Shown piece after piece: positions 1 through 8,997 of a DNA stretch of 42,786 nucleotides. Each line of letters begins with the position of its first letter. Positions within the stretch are counted from its first letter, which is position 1. The position numbers and the translations under genes were made by a program. The notes below the pieces were generated by a model. That model did no database searches. It was not told the DNA's origin and was given only the letters and a program-made list of their open reading frames with translations. This DNA is from Actinomyces urogenitalis DSM 15434 (GTDB lineage Bacteria > Actinomycetota > Actinomycetes > Actinomycetales > Actinomycetaceae), in assembly GCF_000159035.1 (NCBI RefSeq), contig NZ_DS999576.1:627053-669838 (forward strand), in the 5' to 3' direction.

Positions 1-878
1 GGACGACGTCGTGCAGGCTTCGTCCGCGTGGGTACCGCCAGCTGCCCGCGCAGCGCCGTGGCCTGAAGGAGCGCTTCCTGCGGCAGCTCAAGGGGCCGAG
101 GACGTCCCAGCTCCTCGGCTCGCGAGGCAAGCTCCGCCGCGCTCGGGCGGCGAGCCGGATCGGCGCTCAGGGCATCATCGACCACCGCGTGCAGACGTGC
201 CTGAAGGGCCAGGGTACCCTGGGCGCACGAACGCAGCACCGCTGCCAGGGAGTAGACGTCGGTGGCCAGCGTGGCGTTACCCCCACGATCCTGCTCAGGA
301 GCCGCCCATCCAGGCGTACCGGTCTGCGTGGGCGCGCCCATGAGGTCCACCAGGACGCCGTGGCCGCCCGTCGTGACCATGATGTTGGCCGGGCAGACGT
401 CCCCGTGAACGATGCCAGCCTCGTGCAGGCGCGCCAGGCCCGCGGCCACCTCCTGCAGCAGCGTCGCCGCCTCGCCGCGAGTCAGGCTGCCCCTGGCGGC
501 TAGCAGGACACCAAGATCGACCCCCTCCACCAGATCCATCACCACCGCCAGGTACTCACCCGCCAGATCCAGCACCGCACGGACCGCCACCACGCCAGCC
601 GTCTCCAGCTCTCGCAGTACCTGAGCGCGCTGACGCAGCTCGCGGCCACGCCGCCCAGGTGGGAGCCGGAGCACACGCACCACCAGGTCGTGGCCCTGCT
701 CATCGACCCCACGCAGCACGGCGCTGGACGCGGTTCGGCCGGCAGGAACCAAAGGCTCAGTGGCCAGGCCATGAAGCTCCAGCTCCTGGGCCACCAGGAC
801 CTGCTCACTCGTCTCGGGCCGGCTGGTCCCCTGCACCCTGGCCACCTGGGTGCGCCGTGCCCGCGTAGTCCGTCTCAT
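1..878 (-). CDS. Protein-kinase-like protein, 3' end beyond window
   Basis: Reading the minus strand from the ATG at 878 gives at least 292 residues without a stop, running off the left edge. The C-lobe of a Ser/Thr protein kinase is clear: HGDVCPANIM at about 158-167 (catalytic-loop Asp160, Asn165), DLM at 178-180 in place of DFG, and AAPEQ at 192-196 in place of the APE motif. The N-lobe is weak: no glycine-rich loop is visible near residue 45, and the usual VAVK lysine is replaced by VVRVL (Arg68). It could be a low-activity kinase or a pseudokinase; HGD instead of HRD suggests a non-RD type. No transmembrane segment is seen before the window ends. It is divergent from lipB across about 115 bp. 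In-frame starts further upstream are blocked by a stop. Confidence 0.75.
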   Translation of the reverse strand, partial: MRRTTRARRTQVARVQGTSRPETSEQVLVAQELELHGLATEPLVPAGRTASSAVLRGVDEQGHDLVVRVLRLPPGRRGRELRQRAQVLRELETAGVVAVRAVLDLAGEYLAVVMDLVEGVDLGVLLAARGSLTRGEAATLLQEVAAGLARLHEAGIVHGDVCPANIMVTTGGHGVLVDLMGAPTQTGTPGWAAPEQDRGGNATLATDVYSLAAVLRSCAQGTLALQARLHAVVDDALSADPARRPSAAELASRAEELGRPRPLELPQEALLQATALRGQLAVPTRTKPARRR

Positions 879-925
879 GGCCTCATGCTCACCATGCTCG
901 CCCCACCGTGCCAGCCGGCCCGGTA

Positions 926-943
926 CGGCTGTGGACACAGCCG
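926..943. promoter_or_regulatory. 18-bp palindrome between kinase gene and lipB
   Basis: CGGCTGTG and CACAGCCG flank a 2-nt centre. The site lies in the divergent intergenic region, about 40 nt upstream of the lipB -10. It could be an operator. No regulator can be named. Confidence 0.4.
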
Positions 944-980
944 AGCGATCCGCCGTCGTCCACAACCGTGCGCCGCGGCC

Positions 981-986
981 TAGGCT
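981..986 (+). promoter_or_regulatory. -10 element of lipB, leaderless type
   Basis: TAGGCT ends 7 nt before the lipB GTG, so transcription would begin at or next to the start codon. No Shine-Dalgarno lies between. Confidence 0.6.
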
Positions 987-993
987 GGCCCGC

Positions 994-1677
994 GTGCAGC
1001 GACTTGACCTCGACCTCGCCTCCCGGCTCGTGCCCTACCCCGAGGCCCGCGCCCTCCAGCAGCAGGTGCATGATGAGGTCGTCGCCGGTACCCGGCCCGG
1101 CACGCTCATCCTCGTCGAGCACGAGAGCGTCTACACCGTCGGCCGGCGCGCGCACTCCTGGGAGCGTCCTGCCGGCGACGTCGTCGAGCCTGGGCACGTG
1201 CCCGTCATCGAGGTCGACCGCGGGGGCAAGACCACCTGGCACGGGCCCGGCCAGCTGACCGTCTACCCGATCGTGCGCCTGGCCAGCCCCATCGACGTCA
1301 TCAAGTACGTGCGCGCCCTGGAGGCAGCCGTCATGGAGGTCTGTTCGGCCTATGGCGTCAGGACCATGCGGGTCGAGGGCCGCTCGGGCGTGTGGGTGCC
1401 CCCGGCGCCCGGCAGCCCGCCGGCCGCGCGTGAGCGCAAGATCTGCGCCCTGGGGGTGCGGGTGGCGCGAGGAGTGACGCTGCACGGCATCGGTCTCAAC
1501 GTCGACCCGGACCTGGCGGCCTTCGGGCTGGACCGGATCATCCCGTGCGGGATCGACGACGCCGGAGTCACCTCCCTGGCTGTCCAGACCGGACGCCACC
1601 TGGCCACCAGCGAGCCGGCCGACGCCGTGGTCGCCAGCCTCCAGGAGCATCTGGCACCGTTGACGGCCGAGGGATGA
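994..1677 (+). CDS. lipB: Octanoyl-[ACP]:protein octanoyltransferase LipB
   Basis: This 227-residue protein should transfer octanoyl from acyl carrier protein to the lipoyl domains of 2-oxoacid dehydrogenases, the first step of lipoate assembly; LipA then adds sulfur. Family signatures are present: TTWHGPGQLTVYPI in the substrate pocket, the conserved lysine in KICALGVRVARGVTLHG, and the acyl-accepting cysteine in IIPCGI near the C-terminus. A short Pro-rich insertion (VPPAPGSPPAARE) precedes the lysine segment. The frame is open back to 850, but GTG 994 is chosen because a TAGGCT -10 ends 7 nt before it and homology begins at QRLDLD. lipA follows after an 81-nt gap. Confidence 0.93.
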   Translation: MQRLDLDLASRLVPYPEARALQQQVHDEVVAGTRPGTLILVEHESVYTVGRRAHSWERPAGDVVEPGHVPVIEVDRGGKTTWHGPGQLTVYPIVRLASPIDVIKYVRALEAAVMEVCSAYGVRTMRVEGRSGVWVPPAPGSPPAARERKICALGVRVARGVTLHGIGLNVDPDLAAFGLDRIIPCGIDDAGVTSLAVQTGRHLATSEPADAVVASLQEHLAPLTAEG

Positions 1678-1714
1678 ATCTGGGCCGTCGGTCCCACACG
1701 GCGGCAGTACGGGC

Positions 1715-1720
1715 ATAGGA
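1715..1720 (+). promoter_or_regulatory. Possible -10 of lipA
   Basis: TAGGAT lies in the gap after lipB, 38 nt before the lipA GTG. lipA has a strong Shine-Dalgarno, so this would give a short-leader transcript independent of lipB. Confidence 0.4.
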
Positions 1721-1758
1721 TCGGCTCGCACCTGCCACTGGCCAAGGAGGAAGAGCAC

Positions 1759-2784
1759 GTGACGGACACGATCGCCCCGCAGGGTCGCAAGCTGCTGCGT
1801 GTCGAGGCGCGTAACGCCGAGACCCCCATCGAGCACAAGCCCAGGTGGCTGCGGACCAAGGCCGTCATCTCCCCCACCTACCAAGAAGTGCGTGGGATGG
1901 TGCGGGACAAGCAGCTGCACACCGTGTGCGCGGAGGCGAACTGCCCCAATATCTACGAGTGCTGGAACGACCGTGAGGCCTCCTTCCTCGTCGGCGGCGA
2001 GCTGTGCACCCGCCGCTGCGACTTCTGCGACATCGCCACCGGCCGCCCCACGGCCTACGACGAGGACGAGCCGCGGCGCGTGGCCGCCTCCGTGGCGGAG
2101 ATGAACCTGCGTTACGCCACCGTCACAGGTGTGGCCCGCGATGACCTGCCCGACGGCGGCGCCTGGCTCTACGCCGAGGTCGCCCGCCAGATCCACCAGG
2201 TGCTGCCTGGCTGCGGCGTCGAGCTACTCGTGCCGGACTTCCGTGGCAACCCCGATGCCCTGGCTGAGGTCTTCTCCTGCGCCCCTGAGGTCTTCGCCCA
2301 CAACCTGGAGACCGTCCCGCGGATCTTCAAGCGGATCCGTCCCGCCTTCTCCTACGAGCGCTCACTGTCCGTCCTCCAGCAGGCCTCCGCCGCGGGGCTG
2401 CTGACCAAGTCCAACCTCATCCTGGGCATGGGCGAGACCCGCGCCGAGGTCGAGGAGGCCGTCGACGACCTCGTGGCCAACGGCGTCGACATCCTCACCA
2501 TCACCCAGTACCTGCGCCCGTCCAAGCTCCACCACCCCATCGACCGGTGGGTCAAGCCCCAGGAGTTCGTCGAGCTGGCCCAGATGGCACAGGACAAGGG
2601 AATTCCGGCCGTCATGAGCGGGCCGATGGTGCGTTCCTCCTACCGCTCGGGACTGCTGTGGTCGCGCGCGATGAAGGCCAAGGGCCGCCCGATCCCCGCC
2701 GAGATGGCCGAGCTCGCTGTCGCCGGAACAGCCCGGCAGGAGGCCTCCTCTCTCGTGGCTGCAGGCCTGGGCGCACAGGAGTAG
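1759..2784 (+). CDS. lipA: Lipoyl synthase LipA, radical SAM
   Basis: The product is 341 residues and inserts two sulfurs into protein-bound octanoyl chains using two iron-sulfur clusters and SAM. Both cysteine sets are visible: the auxiliary-cluster CX4CX5C (Cys57, Cys62, Cys68, in [12 protein letters not shown]) and the radical-SAM CX3CX2C (Cys83, Cys87, Cys90, in CTRRCDFC). The C-terminal [10 protein letters not shown] also fits, its RSSY serine being a conserved cluster ligand in the family. The GTG start is preceded by AAGGAGGAAG at 1744-1752, a near-perfect ribosome site, and agrees with the family N-terminus. Placement right after lipB is the usual actinobacterial pair. Confidence 0.97.
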   Translation: MTDTIAPQGRKLLRVEARNAETPIEHKPRWLRTKAVISPTYQEVRGMVRDKQLHTVCAEANCPNIYECWNDREASFLVGGELCTRRCDFCDIATGRPTAYDEDEPRRVAASVAEMNLRYATVTGVARDDLPDGGAWLYAEVARQIHQVLPGCGVELLVPDFRGNPDALAEVFSCAPEVFAHNLETVPRIFKRIRPAFSYERSLSVLQQASAAGLLTKSNLILGMGETRAEVEEAVDDLVANGVDILTITQYLRPSKLHHPIDRWVKPQEFVELAQMAQDKGIPAVMSGPMVRSSYRSGLLWSRAMKAKGRPIPAEMAELAVAGTARQEASSLVAAGLGAQE

Positions 2785-2797
2785 CGCTGACTTCGGC

Positions 2798-2803
2798 TAA
2801 GGT
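2798..2803 (+). promoter_or_regulatory. -10 element of the DUF4191 gene, leaderless type
   Basis: TAAGGT ends 8 nt before the GTG at 2812, with no Shine-Dalgarno between. It sits just after the lipA stop. Confidence 0.5.
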
Positions 2804-2811
2804 GGGCAACC

Positions 2812-3534
2812 GTGAGCACATCCGCCAGCCCCGCCCCGAAGAAGAAGCGTCGCTTCGGGCAGTACATCCAGAACATCAAGGACTCCTACACCGTCTCCCG
2901 GCGTACCTACCCCTGGGTGGGGTGGGCGCTGCTCGCCATCACGGCGGTCATCCTGGCCGCGGCGGTGGTCCTGTCCCTGGTGACCAGCCAGGCTCTGTGG
3001 TACTGGCTCATCATGGCCGTGCTCCTGGCCCTCATGGCGGACATGGTCCTGCTGTCGTGGACCGTGCGACGCGCCTCCTACACCCAGATCGAGGGGATGC
3101 CCGGGGCGGCTAAGGCCGTGCTGGACCAGATCGGCCGTGGCTGGTTCGTTGAGCCCGACCCGGCCGGGATCAACCCCAAGACCCAGGACGTCGTGTGGCG
3201 CCTGGTGGGACGCCCCGGCGTCGTCCTCATCGTCGAGGGCCCGGTGGGACGCACCCACAAGCTCGTGGCTGACGAGTCCAAGAAGGTCACCCGGATCCTG
3301 CCCACCGTCCCGCTGCACGTCATCCATGTAGGCACGGGCAAGGGCCAGACACGCCTGATCGACCTGTCCAGGACCCTGCGCCGGCTTCCCACCAAGCCCA
3401 CCAAGCTCACCAACACCGAGATCACCCAGGTCTCCAAGCGCCTGTCCTCGCTGTCCTCCAAGGGCCTGCCGATCCCCAAGGGCATCGACCCCAACAACGT
3501 GCGCCCCGACCGCCGCGCAATGCGAGGACGCTGA
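2812..3534 (+). CDS. DUF4191 family membrane protein
   Basis: This 240-residue protein belongs to the DUF4191 family, which follows lipA in many actinobacteria; its function is not known. A basic N-terminus (PKKKRRFG) precedes two hydrophobic segments at about 38-60 and 64-85, so it is probably a two-pass inner-membrane protein with a cytosolic C-terminal domain of about 150 residues. That domain holds the conserved stretches GWFVEPDPAGINPKTQDVVW and VVLIVEGPVGRTHKL. The GTG start is supported by TAAGGT 8 nt upstream. The conserved linkage with lipB-lipA suggests, but does not prove, a link to lipoate or envelope metabolism. Confidence 0.88.
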   Translation: MSTSASPAPKKKRRFGQYIQNIKDSYTVSRRTYPWVGWALLAITAVILAAAVVLSLVTSQALWYWLIMAVLLALMADMVLLSWTVRRASYTQIEGMPGAAKAVLDQIGRGWFVEPDPAGINPKTQDVVWRLVGRPGVVLIVEGPVGRTHKLVADESKKVTRILPTVPLHVIHVGTGKGQTRLIDLSRTLRRLPTKPTKLTNTEITQVSKRLSSLSSKGLPIPKGIDPNNVRPDRRAMRGR

Positions 3535-3672
3535 TCGGCCTGGTCCTGCCGCCCGAAACACCAAGGACACACTCACGGTACGCCAGCGTCACTCCTGGAC
3601 CCTAACGTTGCCGTGTCAGCGCCGGGCGCACGCGCCTGGGACGCAGTGAACCGACCCTCGCAAGGAGCAAGC

Positions 3673-5097
3673 ATGTTCAAGGACGCCGCCGAGGCACTGG
3701 CTTATATCGACAAGGAAGAGGTCGTCCTCATCGACGTCCGCTTCTGTGACCTGCCCGGCGTCATGCAGCACTTCACCATCCCGGCCAAGGAGTTCAAGGC
3801 CGAGGCCCTGGTGAGCGGTCTCATGTTCGACGGCTCCTCGATCCGCGGGTTCACCGCGATCCACGAGTCGGATATGAAGCTGGTTCCGGATGTGACCACG
3901 GCCTTCCTCGACCCCTTCCGTGAGCAGAAGACGCTGGTGATCAACTTCTCCATCGTCGACCCCTTCACCGACGAGGTCTTCTCCCGCGACCCGCGCTCGG
4001 TGGCCGCCAAGGCGGAGAACTACCTGCGCTCAACCGGTATCGCTGACACCTGCTACATCGGGGCCGAGGCCGAGTTCTACCTCTTTGACTCCATCGAGTA
4101 CGAGACCACTCCGGCCTCCACCCGCTACGCCATCGACTCCGCCGAGGCCGCCTGGAACTCCGGGCGCAGCGAGGAAGGCGGGAACAAGGGGTACAAGACC
4201 CCCTTCAAGGGTGGTTACTTCCCCGTCTCCCCCAACGACCAGATGGCTGATATCCGAGACGCTATGGTCCGCACCTGCCAGGAGGTGGGCCTGGACATCG
4301 AGCGTGCCCACCACGAGGTCGGCACGGCGGGCCAGCAGGAGATCAACTACCGCTTCGCCTCGCTGCTGGCCGCCGGTGACGACATGATGAAGTTCAAGTA
4401 CGTCATCAAGAACGAGGCCTGGCGCCAGGGCAAGACAGCCACTTTCATGCCCAAGCCCGTCTTCGGGGACAACGGCTCAGGTATGCACTGCCACCACTCG
4501 CTGTGGAAGGACGGCGAGCCGCTGTTCTTCGATGAGCGCGGCTACGGCCAGCTCTCAGACCTCGCCCGCTGGTACATCGGCGGCATCCTCAAGCACGCCC
4601 CGAGCCTCCTGGCCTTCACCAACCCTTCCGTCAACTCCTTCCGCCGTCTGGTCCCCGGCTTTGAGGCCCCGGTCAACCTGGTCTACTCCGCACGCAACCG
4701 CTCGGCGTGTATCCGGATCCCGGTCACCGGCTCCTCCCCCAAGGCCAAGCGCGTGGAGTACCGGGTGCCGGACCCCTCGGCCAACCCCTACCTCGCCTTT
4801 GCCGCCGTGCTCATGGCCGGGATCGACGGCATCCGGGGTCGGATCGAGCCCCGTGAGCCCATCGACAAGGACCTCTACGATCTCGCTCCCGAGGAGTACT
4901 TCGACATCGACAAGCTGCCCTACTCCCTGGACCAGGCTCTGGACGCCCTGGAGGCTGACCACGACTACCTCACTGAGGGAGACGTCTTCACCCCTGACCT
5001 CATCCAGACCTGGATCGACTACAAGCGCGAGCACGAGATCGCTCCGCTGCGCCAGCGTCCGCACCCCTACGAGTTCGAGCTCTACTACAACCTCTGA
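3673..5097 (+). CDS. glnA: Type I glutamine synthetase, adenylylatable (GlnA1)
   Basis: This 474-residue enzyme makes glutamine from glutamate, ammonia and ATP. Clear motifs are [14 protein letters not shown] near the N-terminus, [10 protein letters not shown] (metal ligands), [10 protein letters not shown] (ATP/ammonia site) and NRSACIRIP (glutamate site). The adenylylation segment DLYDLAPEE places the modified tyrosine at residue 402, so this form should be controlled by GlnE, encoded at 9771-13283. The frame is open to 3613, but ATG 3673 has AAGGAG at 3662-3667 and gives the family N-terminus [10 protein letters not shown] strong hairpin follows at 5124-5160. A possible -10 (TAACGT, 3603-3608) is visible upstream; no convincing GlnR-type site was found. 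Confidence 0.97.
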   Translation: MFKDAAEALAYIDKEEVVLIDVRFCDLPGVMQHFTIPAKEFKAEALVSGLMFDGSSIRGFTAIHESDMKLVPDVTTAFLDPFREQKTLVINFSIVDPFTDEVFSRDPRSVAAKAENYLRSTGIADTCYIGAEAEFYLFDSIEYETTPASTRYAIDSAEAAWNSGRSEEGGNKGYKTPFKGGYFPVSPNDQMADIRDAMVRTCQEVGLDIERAHHEVGTAGQQEINYRFASLLAAGDDMMKFKYVIKNEAWRQGKTATFMPKPVFGDNGSGMHCHHSLWKDGEPLFFDERGYGQLSDLARWYIGGILKHAPSLLAFTNPSVNSFRRLVPGFEAPVNLVYSARNRSACIRIPVTGSSPKAKRVEYRVPDPSANPYLAFAAVLMAGIDGIRGRIEPREPIDKDLYDLAPEEYFDIDKLPYSLDQALDALEADHDYLTEGDVFTPDLIQTWIDYKREHEIAPLRQRPHPYEFELYYNL

Positions 5098-5123
5098 GCG
5101 AGAACCTCTGAGCAGGCCTTGTA

Positions 5124-5160
5124 GACAGGGTCCCGATCCGCTGCGGATCGGGACCCTGTC
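5124..5160. terminator. Terminator hairpin after glnA1
   Basis: A perfect 17-bp inverted repeat (arms 5124-5140 and 5144-5160, 3-nt loop) starts 26 nt after the stop. It has no T-run, as is common for GC-rich actinobacterial terminators. Confidence 0.8.
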
Positions 5161-5209
5161 CGTATGCACCCCTTCTGGAGCCTTCCATGTGGCCAGAACG
5201 ACACCGTTC

Positions 5210-5229
5210 TATGCGATTTTGACTGCATA
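5210..5229. promoter_or_regulatory. TATGC-N10-GCATA inverted repeat upstream of the amino-acid importer
   Basis: A 20-bp dyad lies in a markedly AT-rich patch (about 5205-5260) within GC-rich surroundings, about 110 nt before the substrate-binding gene. TTGACT at 5219-5224, inside the dyad, resembles a -35. Together these suggest a regulated promoter. The regulator is unknown. Confidence 0.45.
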
Positions 5230-5337
5230 CTTATACGCCGAACCGGCTATTGTTGCTTCTGGACCTACTCGCAGCGGTCGGGTCCACGCTCTGTCCAGCG
5301 CGCCACCCCGACCACGTACCTCCCCAGGAGCCCTCTG

Positions 5338-6282
5338 ATGAAGCGCCTTCCCGCCCTCGCCGCCCTGGCCGCCTCCGCCTGCCTCGCGCTGACGGCCTGC
5401 ACCTCCGCCTCGGATCTCAAGACCGACGACGCCGCCTCCTCCGGCGCCTCGGCCGGCACCAGCGCCGAGATCCCCAGCTTCGACGTCTCTGGTATCGCCA
5501 AGCAGGACGACATCGCCGCGATGCTGCCCGAGTCGATCTCCTCCGACGGCAAGCTCACCATCGGCGTGTCCGCCGACTACCCGCCGGCCGAGTTCCTGGA
5601 CACCTCCAACCAGCCCGTCGGCTATGACATCGACCTCAGCCGCGCCCTAGCGGCCGTGCTTGGCCTGGAGGCCACGGCTCAGCACGCCGAGTTCGACTCC
5701 ATCATCCCGTCCATCGGCTCGAAGTACGACCTGGGCATCTCCTCCTTCACCATCACCCCCGAGCGCGAGGCCTCCACCGAGATGGTCTCCTACATCTCCG
5801 TCGGCTCCCAGTTCAACGTGGCCAAGGGCAACCCCACCGGGCTGGACCTGTCCGACACCCTGGGCCTGTGCGGCAAGACCGTCGGCGTCCAGACCGGCAC
5901 CGCCCAGGAGGAGGACATCCAGGGCTTCAACGAGGACTGCCAGGCTGCTGGCAAGGACGCGATCGACATCAAGTCCTACGCCCTGAACTCCGACGCCACC
6001 ACCGCTCTGGCCGGCGGCACCCTGGACGCCGTCTTCTCTGACTCCACCGTGGCCGGCTACGCCCAGATCCAGACCGGTGGCGCCGTGGAGACCGCTGGCA
6101 AGGTCTTCGACGCCGCCCCGCAGGGCATCGTCATTGCCAAGGGCGACGAAGCCACGGCCAAGGCCATTCAGGCAGCCGTGCAGTACCTCATGGACGAGGG
6201 CATCTGGAACGACATCCTCACCTCCTGGGGTGTGGACACCTCCCAGGCCCTGACCACCGCGGAGATCAACCCGGCCGTCTGA
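5338..6282 (+). CDS. Amino-acid ABC transporter substrate-binding lipoprotein
   Basis: A 314-residue extracytoplasmic solute-binding protein of family 3 (polar amino acids). The N-terminus is a lipoprotein signal, with a basic start MKR, a hydrophobic core and the lipobox LTAC, placing the lipidated cysteine at residue 21. A Ser/Ala/Asp-rich linker follows, then the bilobed domain with signature segments LTIGVSADYPPAEF, VGYDIDLSRALAAVLG and KYDLGISSFTITPERE. ATG 5338 is selected over upstream in-frame starts because AGGAG lies at 5326-5330 and the signal peptide begins there. The ligand cannot be read from the sequence; location between glnA1 and glnE makes glutamine or glutamate reasonable guesses. 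The permease and ATPase genes follow directly. Confidence 0.92.
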   Translation: MKRLPALAALAASACLALTACTSASDLKTDDAASSGASAGTSAEIPSFDVSGIAKQDDIAAMLPESISSDGKLTIGVSADYPPAEFLDTSNQPVGYDIDLSRALAAVLGLEATAQHAEFDSIIPSIGSKYDLGISSFTITPEREASTEMVSYISVGSQFNVAKGNPTGLDLSDTLGLCGKTVGVQTGTAQEEDIQGFNEDCQAAGKDAIDIKSYALNSDATTALAGGTLDAVFSDSTVAGYAQIQTGGAVETAGKVFDAAPQGIVIAKGDEATAKAIQAAVQYLMDEGIWNDILTSWGVDTSQALTTAEINPAV

Positions 6283-6355
6283 CCCGGCGACACCTGACCA
6301 TCGTGCCTCAGGGGCTCGCGTCCCGAGGCAGGACCCCGTGCGAGGACCACTACTG

Positions 6356-7339
6356 ATGACTACCTCTTCTGCTCCCTCGCGGAGCACCGCCCCGGCCTCC
6401 GGGGTCGTCCTCAACAGGCTCAAGCCTGTTCCCCACCCCGGTCGCTGGATCTCAGCAGCCGTCGTCGCCCTGCTTGTGGCGATGCTGGTCCACGGCCTGG
6501 TCACCAACGAGAAGTTCCGTTGGGACCTGGTGTGGTTCTACTTCCGCTATGACGACGTCGTACGGGCCGTCGGCTGGACGCTAGCACTGACGGTGGCCGC
6601 TATGCTCATCGGTATCGTGCTGGCAGCGGCCACGGCCGTGGCTCGTCAGAGTGAGAACCCGGTGCTGCGCTACGTGGCCTACGCCTACGTCTTCTTCTTC
6701 CGTGGTACCCCGATCTACACCCAGCTGGTCTTCTGGGGCCTGCTGCCGGCGCTGTACAACAAGCTGAGCCTGGGTGTGCCCTTCGGGCCAGAGTTCTTCG
6801 TCTTCTCCACCAAGGAGGTCTTCTCCGGTGCGGTCGCAGCCATCCTGGGCCTGGGACTGAACGAGGGCGCCTACCTGTCTGAGATCATGCGCTCGGGCCT
6901 GAACTCGGTGGACGCCGGTCAGCGCGAGGCCGCCTCGGCCTTGGGGATGTCGAACGGCACGATCCTGCGCCGGATCATCCTGCCCCAGGCGATGCGCGTC
7001 ATCGTGCCGCCCACGGGCAACGAGACCATCTCCATGCTCAAGACCACCTCCCTGGTGCTGGCTGTCCCCTTCACCAAGGAGCTGACCTTCGTCGCCAACA
7101 ACGTGGGCAACCGGCTCTTCCAGCCCATCCCCCTGCTCATCGTGGCGGCGTTGTGGTACCTCATCATCACCTCCATCCTCATGGTGGGCCAGCACTACAT
7201 CGAGAGGTACTTCGGTCGCGGCTTCGACACCGTCGGCACGCCCTCCCCGCGTGCCCACCGCGGCATGTCCAAGCGCCAGCAGGCCATCCTGGACGCCGGC
7301 ACCACCACCTCCGACCCGATGATCGAGTACACGCCATGA
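6356..7339 (+). CDS. Amino-acid ABC transporter permease
   Basis: A 327-residue permease of the His/Glu/Gln/Arg/opine type. Hydrophobic segments lie at about 25-45, 65-95, 105-130, 150-175 and 240-270. The conserved cytoplasmic EAA loop reads [16 protein letters not shown], where the ATPase docks. The N-terminal extension of about 60 residues, including the first hydrophobic segment, is longer than in minimal HisM-type permeases. ATG 6356 has GAGGA at 6342-6346; a GTG at 6338 is an alternative, so the exact start is uncertain. The stop overlaps the ATPase start in an ATGA junction, indicating translational coupling. Confidence 0.92.
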   Translation: MTTSSAPSRSTAPASGVVLNRLKPVPHPGRWISAAVVALLVAMLVHGLVTNEKFRWDLVWFYFRYDDVVRAVGWTLALTVAAMLIGIVLAAATAVARQSENPVLRYVAYAYVFFFRGTPIYTQLVFWGLLPALYNKLSLGVPFGPEFFVFSTKEVFSGAVAAILGLGLNEGAYLSEIMRSGLNSVDAGQREAASALGMSNGTILRRIILPQAMRVIVPPTGNETISMLKTTSLVLAVPFTKELTFVANNVGNRLFQPIPLLIVAALWYLIITSILMVGQHYIERYFGRGFDTVGTPSPRAHRGMSKRQQAILDAGTTTSDPMIEYTP

Positions 7340-8139
7340 CCACGACGACCACTGACCACGCCCCGACCGACAAGGTCCGCATCCGTGGGCTGCACAAGCT
7401 CTTTGGGGAGCTGCACGTCCTCAAGGGCATCGACCTGACCGTCGCCCCCGGATCCGTCACCGTGCTCATCGGTCCCTCCGGCTCCGGCAAGTCCACGCTG
7501 CTGCGTTGCATCAACGAGCTGGAGTCGATCGACGCCGGTCGGGTGTGGGTCGACGGCGAGCTCATCGGGATGCGTGAGGAGCAGCGTGCCGACGGCAGCG
7601 TGCGCCTGCACGCGCTGAGCAACAAGGCCCGTGCTGCCCAGCGCGCCAAGATCGGCATGGTCTTCCAGCGCTTCAACCTCTTCCCGCACATGACGGCCCT
7701 GGCCAACGTCATGGAGGCCCCCGTCCAGGTCAAGGGCATGGCCCGCGCCCAGGCACGCGAGCTGGCAGCGAGCCTGCTGGAGCGCGTCGGTCTCGGTGAC
7801 CGGCTCGGCCACTACCCCTCCCAGCTCTCGGGAGGCCAGCAGCAGCGCGTGGCGATCGCCCGGGCGCTGGCGATGGACCCCGAGCTCATGCTCTTCGACG
7901 AGCCCACCTCAGCCCTTGACCCCGAGCTGGTCGGCGAGGTGCTTCAGGTCATGAAGGACCTGGCCGCGGACGGTATGACGATGGTCGTCGTCACTCACGA
8001 GATGGGCTTCGCCCGTGAGGTGGGCGACCAGCTGGTCTTCATGGACGAGGGCGTCATCTGCGAGTCCGGCCGGCCCACCGATCTCCTGGACCACCCGCGT
8101 GAGGAGCGCACCCGCGCCTTCCTGTCCTCTGTGCTCTAA
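7336..8139 (+). CDS. Amino-acid ABC transporter ATP-binding protein
   Basis: The 267-residue ATPase energises the importer. Walker A is GPSGSGKS at 46-53, the Q-loop is in [11 protein letters not shown], the signature is LSGGQQQR, Walker B is [12 protein letters not shown] and the switch histidine is in VVVTHEMGF. An insertion of about 15 residues between the first beta-sheet region and the Q-loop (around [14 protein letters not shown]) is seen in a subset of polar amino-acid ATPases. Translation is coupled to the permease through a 4-nt overlap. The gene ends 19 bp from the convergent methyltransferase gene, with no clear terminator between them. Confidence 0.96.
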   Translation: MTTTTTDHAPTDKVRIRGLHKLFGELHVLKGIDLTVAPGSVTVLIGPSGSGKSTLLRCINELESIDAGRVWVDGELIGMREEQRADGSVRLHALSNKARAAQRAKIGMVFQRFNLFPHMTALANVMEAPVQVKGMARAQARELAASLLERVGLGDRLGHYPSQLSGGQQQRVAIARALAMDPELMLFDEPTSALDPELVGEVLQVMKDLAADGMTMVVVTHEMGFAREVGDQLVFMDEGVICESGRPTDLLDHPREERTRAFLSSVL

Positions 8140-8158
8140 GGCCTGTTCTCGACCTGCC

Positions 8159-8997
8159 TTACCGTCCGGCCATGACCTCGACCAGCAGCGTCTGGCACGC
8201 CAGGAACGTGGTCGGTCCCAGGGCCTGCCCCAGGGCCGTCGTGAGATCCTCACGACGGCCCTGCTCCAGCAGCCGGTAGCGCGAGGTCGTCCCTAGGAGC
8301 TCCAGGTAGTGGCGCGTCGGCATCTGCCAGTCCCAGGCATAGACGCGGCGGCGCCCTTCCCTGAGCCTGTCGGCCCCAGGGCCCTCCAGCACGGGTTCCT
8401 GCGTCCAGCCCCCTCCCGTGTCACGGGCCTCGGTGTCCACGGGCACGGCGGTACCCCACCGACGGTTGCGCTCGCTCACCACCGCCTCGACCCGGCCGGT
8501 CTCATGGTGGGAGGCCTTCAGGTGCCAGCCGTTCCACGCCAGCGCGGCCATGGCATCGTCGGCCAGCAGACCGGCCAGGCGCACCCAGCGGGTCGCAGGA
8601 TCGGTCCAGTGCCAGGCCTGGGCGCTGACGAGCAGGTCGATCTTCTCCTCGGTCTGCGGGTCCAGGTCCTCGAAGCTCCCCTGACGCAGCCGCACGCGGG
8701 CAGCAAGCCGTTCCTGAGCGGCCCGCTGGCCCAGGACCGCAAGCATCTCAGCACTCGGGTCCAGGGCCGTCACCTGTGCTCCCGCGCGGGCCAGGGTCAG
8801 GCTCGCCTTTCCGGTGCCCGCCCCGACGTCGAGCACGCTGCCCTCCAGACGCGCTCCCGCGTCCGCACGCAGGTCAGCCCACATCTGCTCCGGATAGCCC
8901 GGACGCAGCCGCTCGTAGTCCTGGGCCCCGAGCTGAAGGAGGCCGCACGGAGGTGACGGTCGGAACGCTGGCTGATCCCGTTCTGCGCGGCGCTCAC
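8159..8997 (-). pseudogene. Class I SAM-dependent methyltransferase with apparent frameshift
   Basis: The main frame encodes a small-molecule-type methyltransferase: YERLRPGYPEQMW, the SAM motif LDVGAGTGKASL, then ALDPSAEML and LLVSAQAWHW. In this frame no good start exists; the nearest lies 80 nt inside the upstream gene. In another frame a GTG at 8997 overlaps the upstream phosphatase stop as GTGA, and translation from it gives the family N-terminus ending HLRAASFSSG. The two frames join perfectly if the GGGG run at 8926-8929 had one more G (SFSSGAQDYERLRPGYP). So the gene is either broken by a 1-base deletion or misread at a homopolymer. The substrate is unknown; coupling with the phosphatase is the only context. 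Confidence 0.8.

Noticed and set aside
889-2196. Long open frame on the minus strand across lipB and lipA
   Set aside because: It is antisense to two genes with full family motifs and has no recognisable protein content; such shadows are expected in GC-rich DNA.
3535-3672. Possible GlnR/AmtR-type operator before glnA1
   Set aside because: Only one half-site-like GAAAC was found and the spacing rule was not met.
5164-5337. N-terminal extension of the substrate-binding protein from an upstream start
   Set aside because: It would place the lipoprotein signal inside the protein; ATG 5338 has AGGAG and begins the signal peptide.
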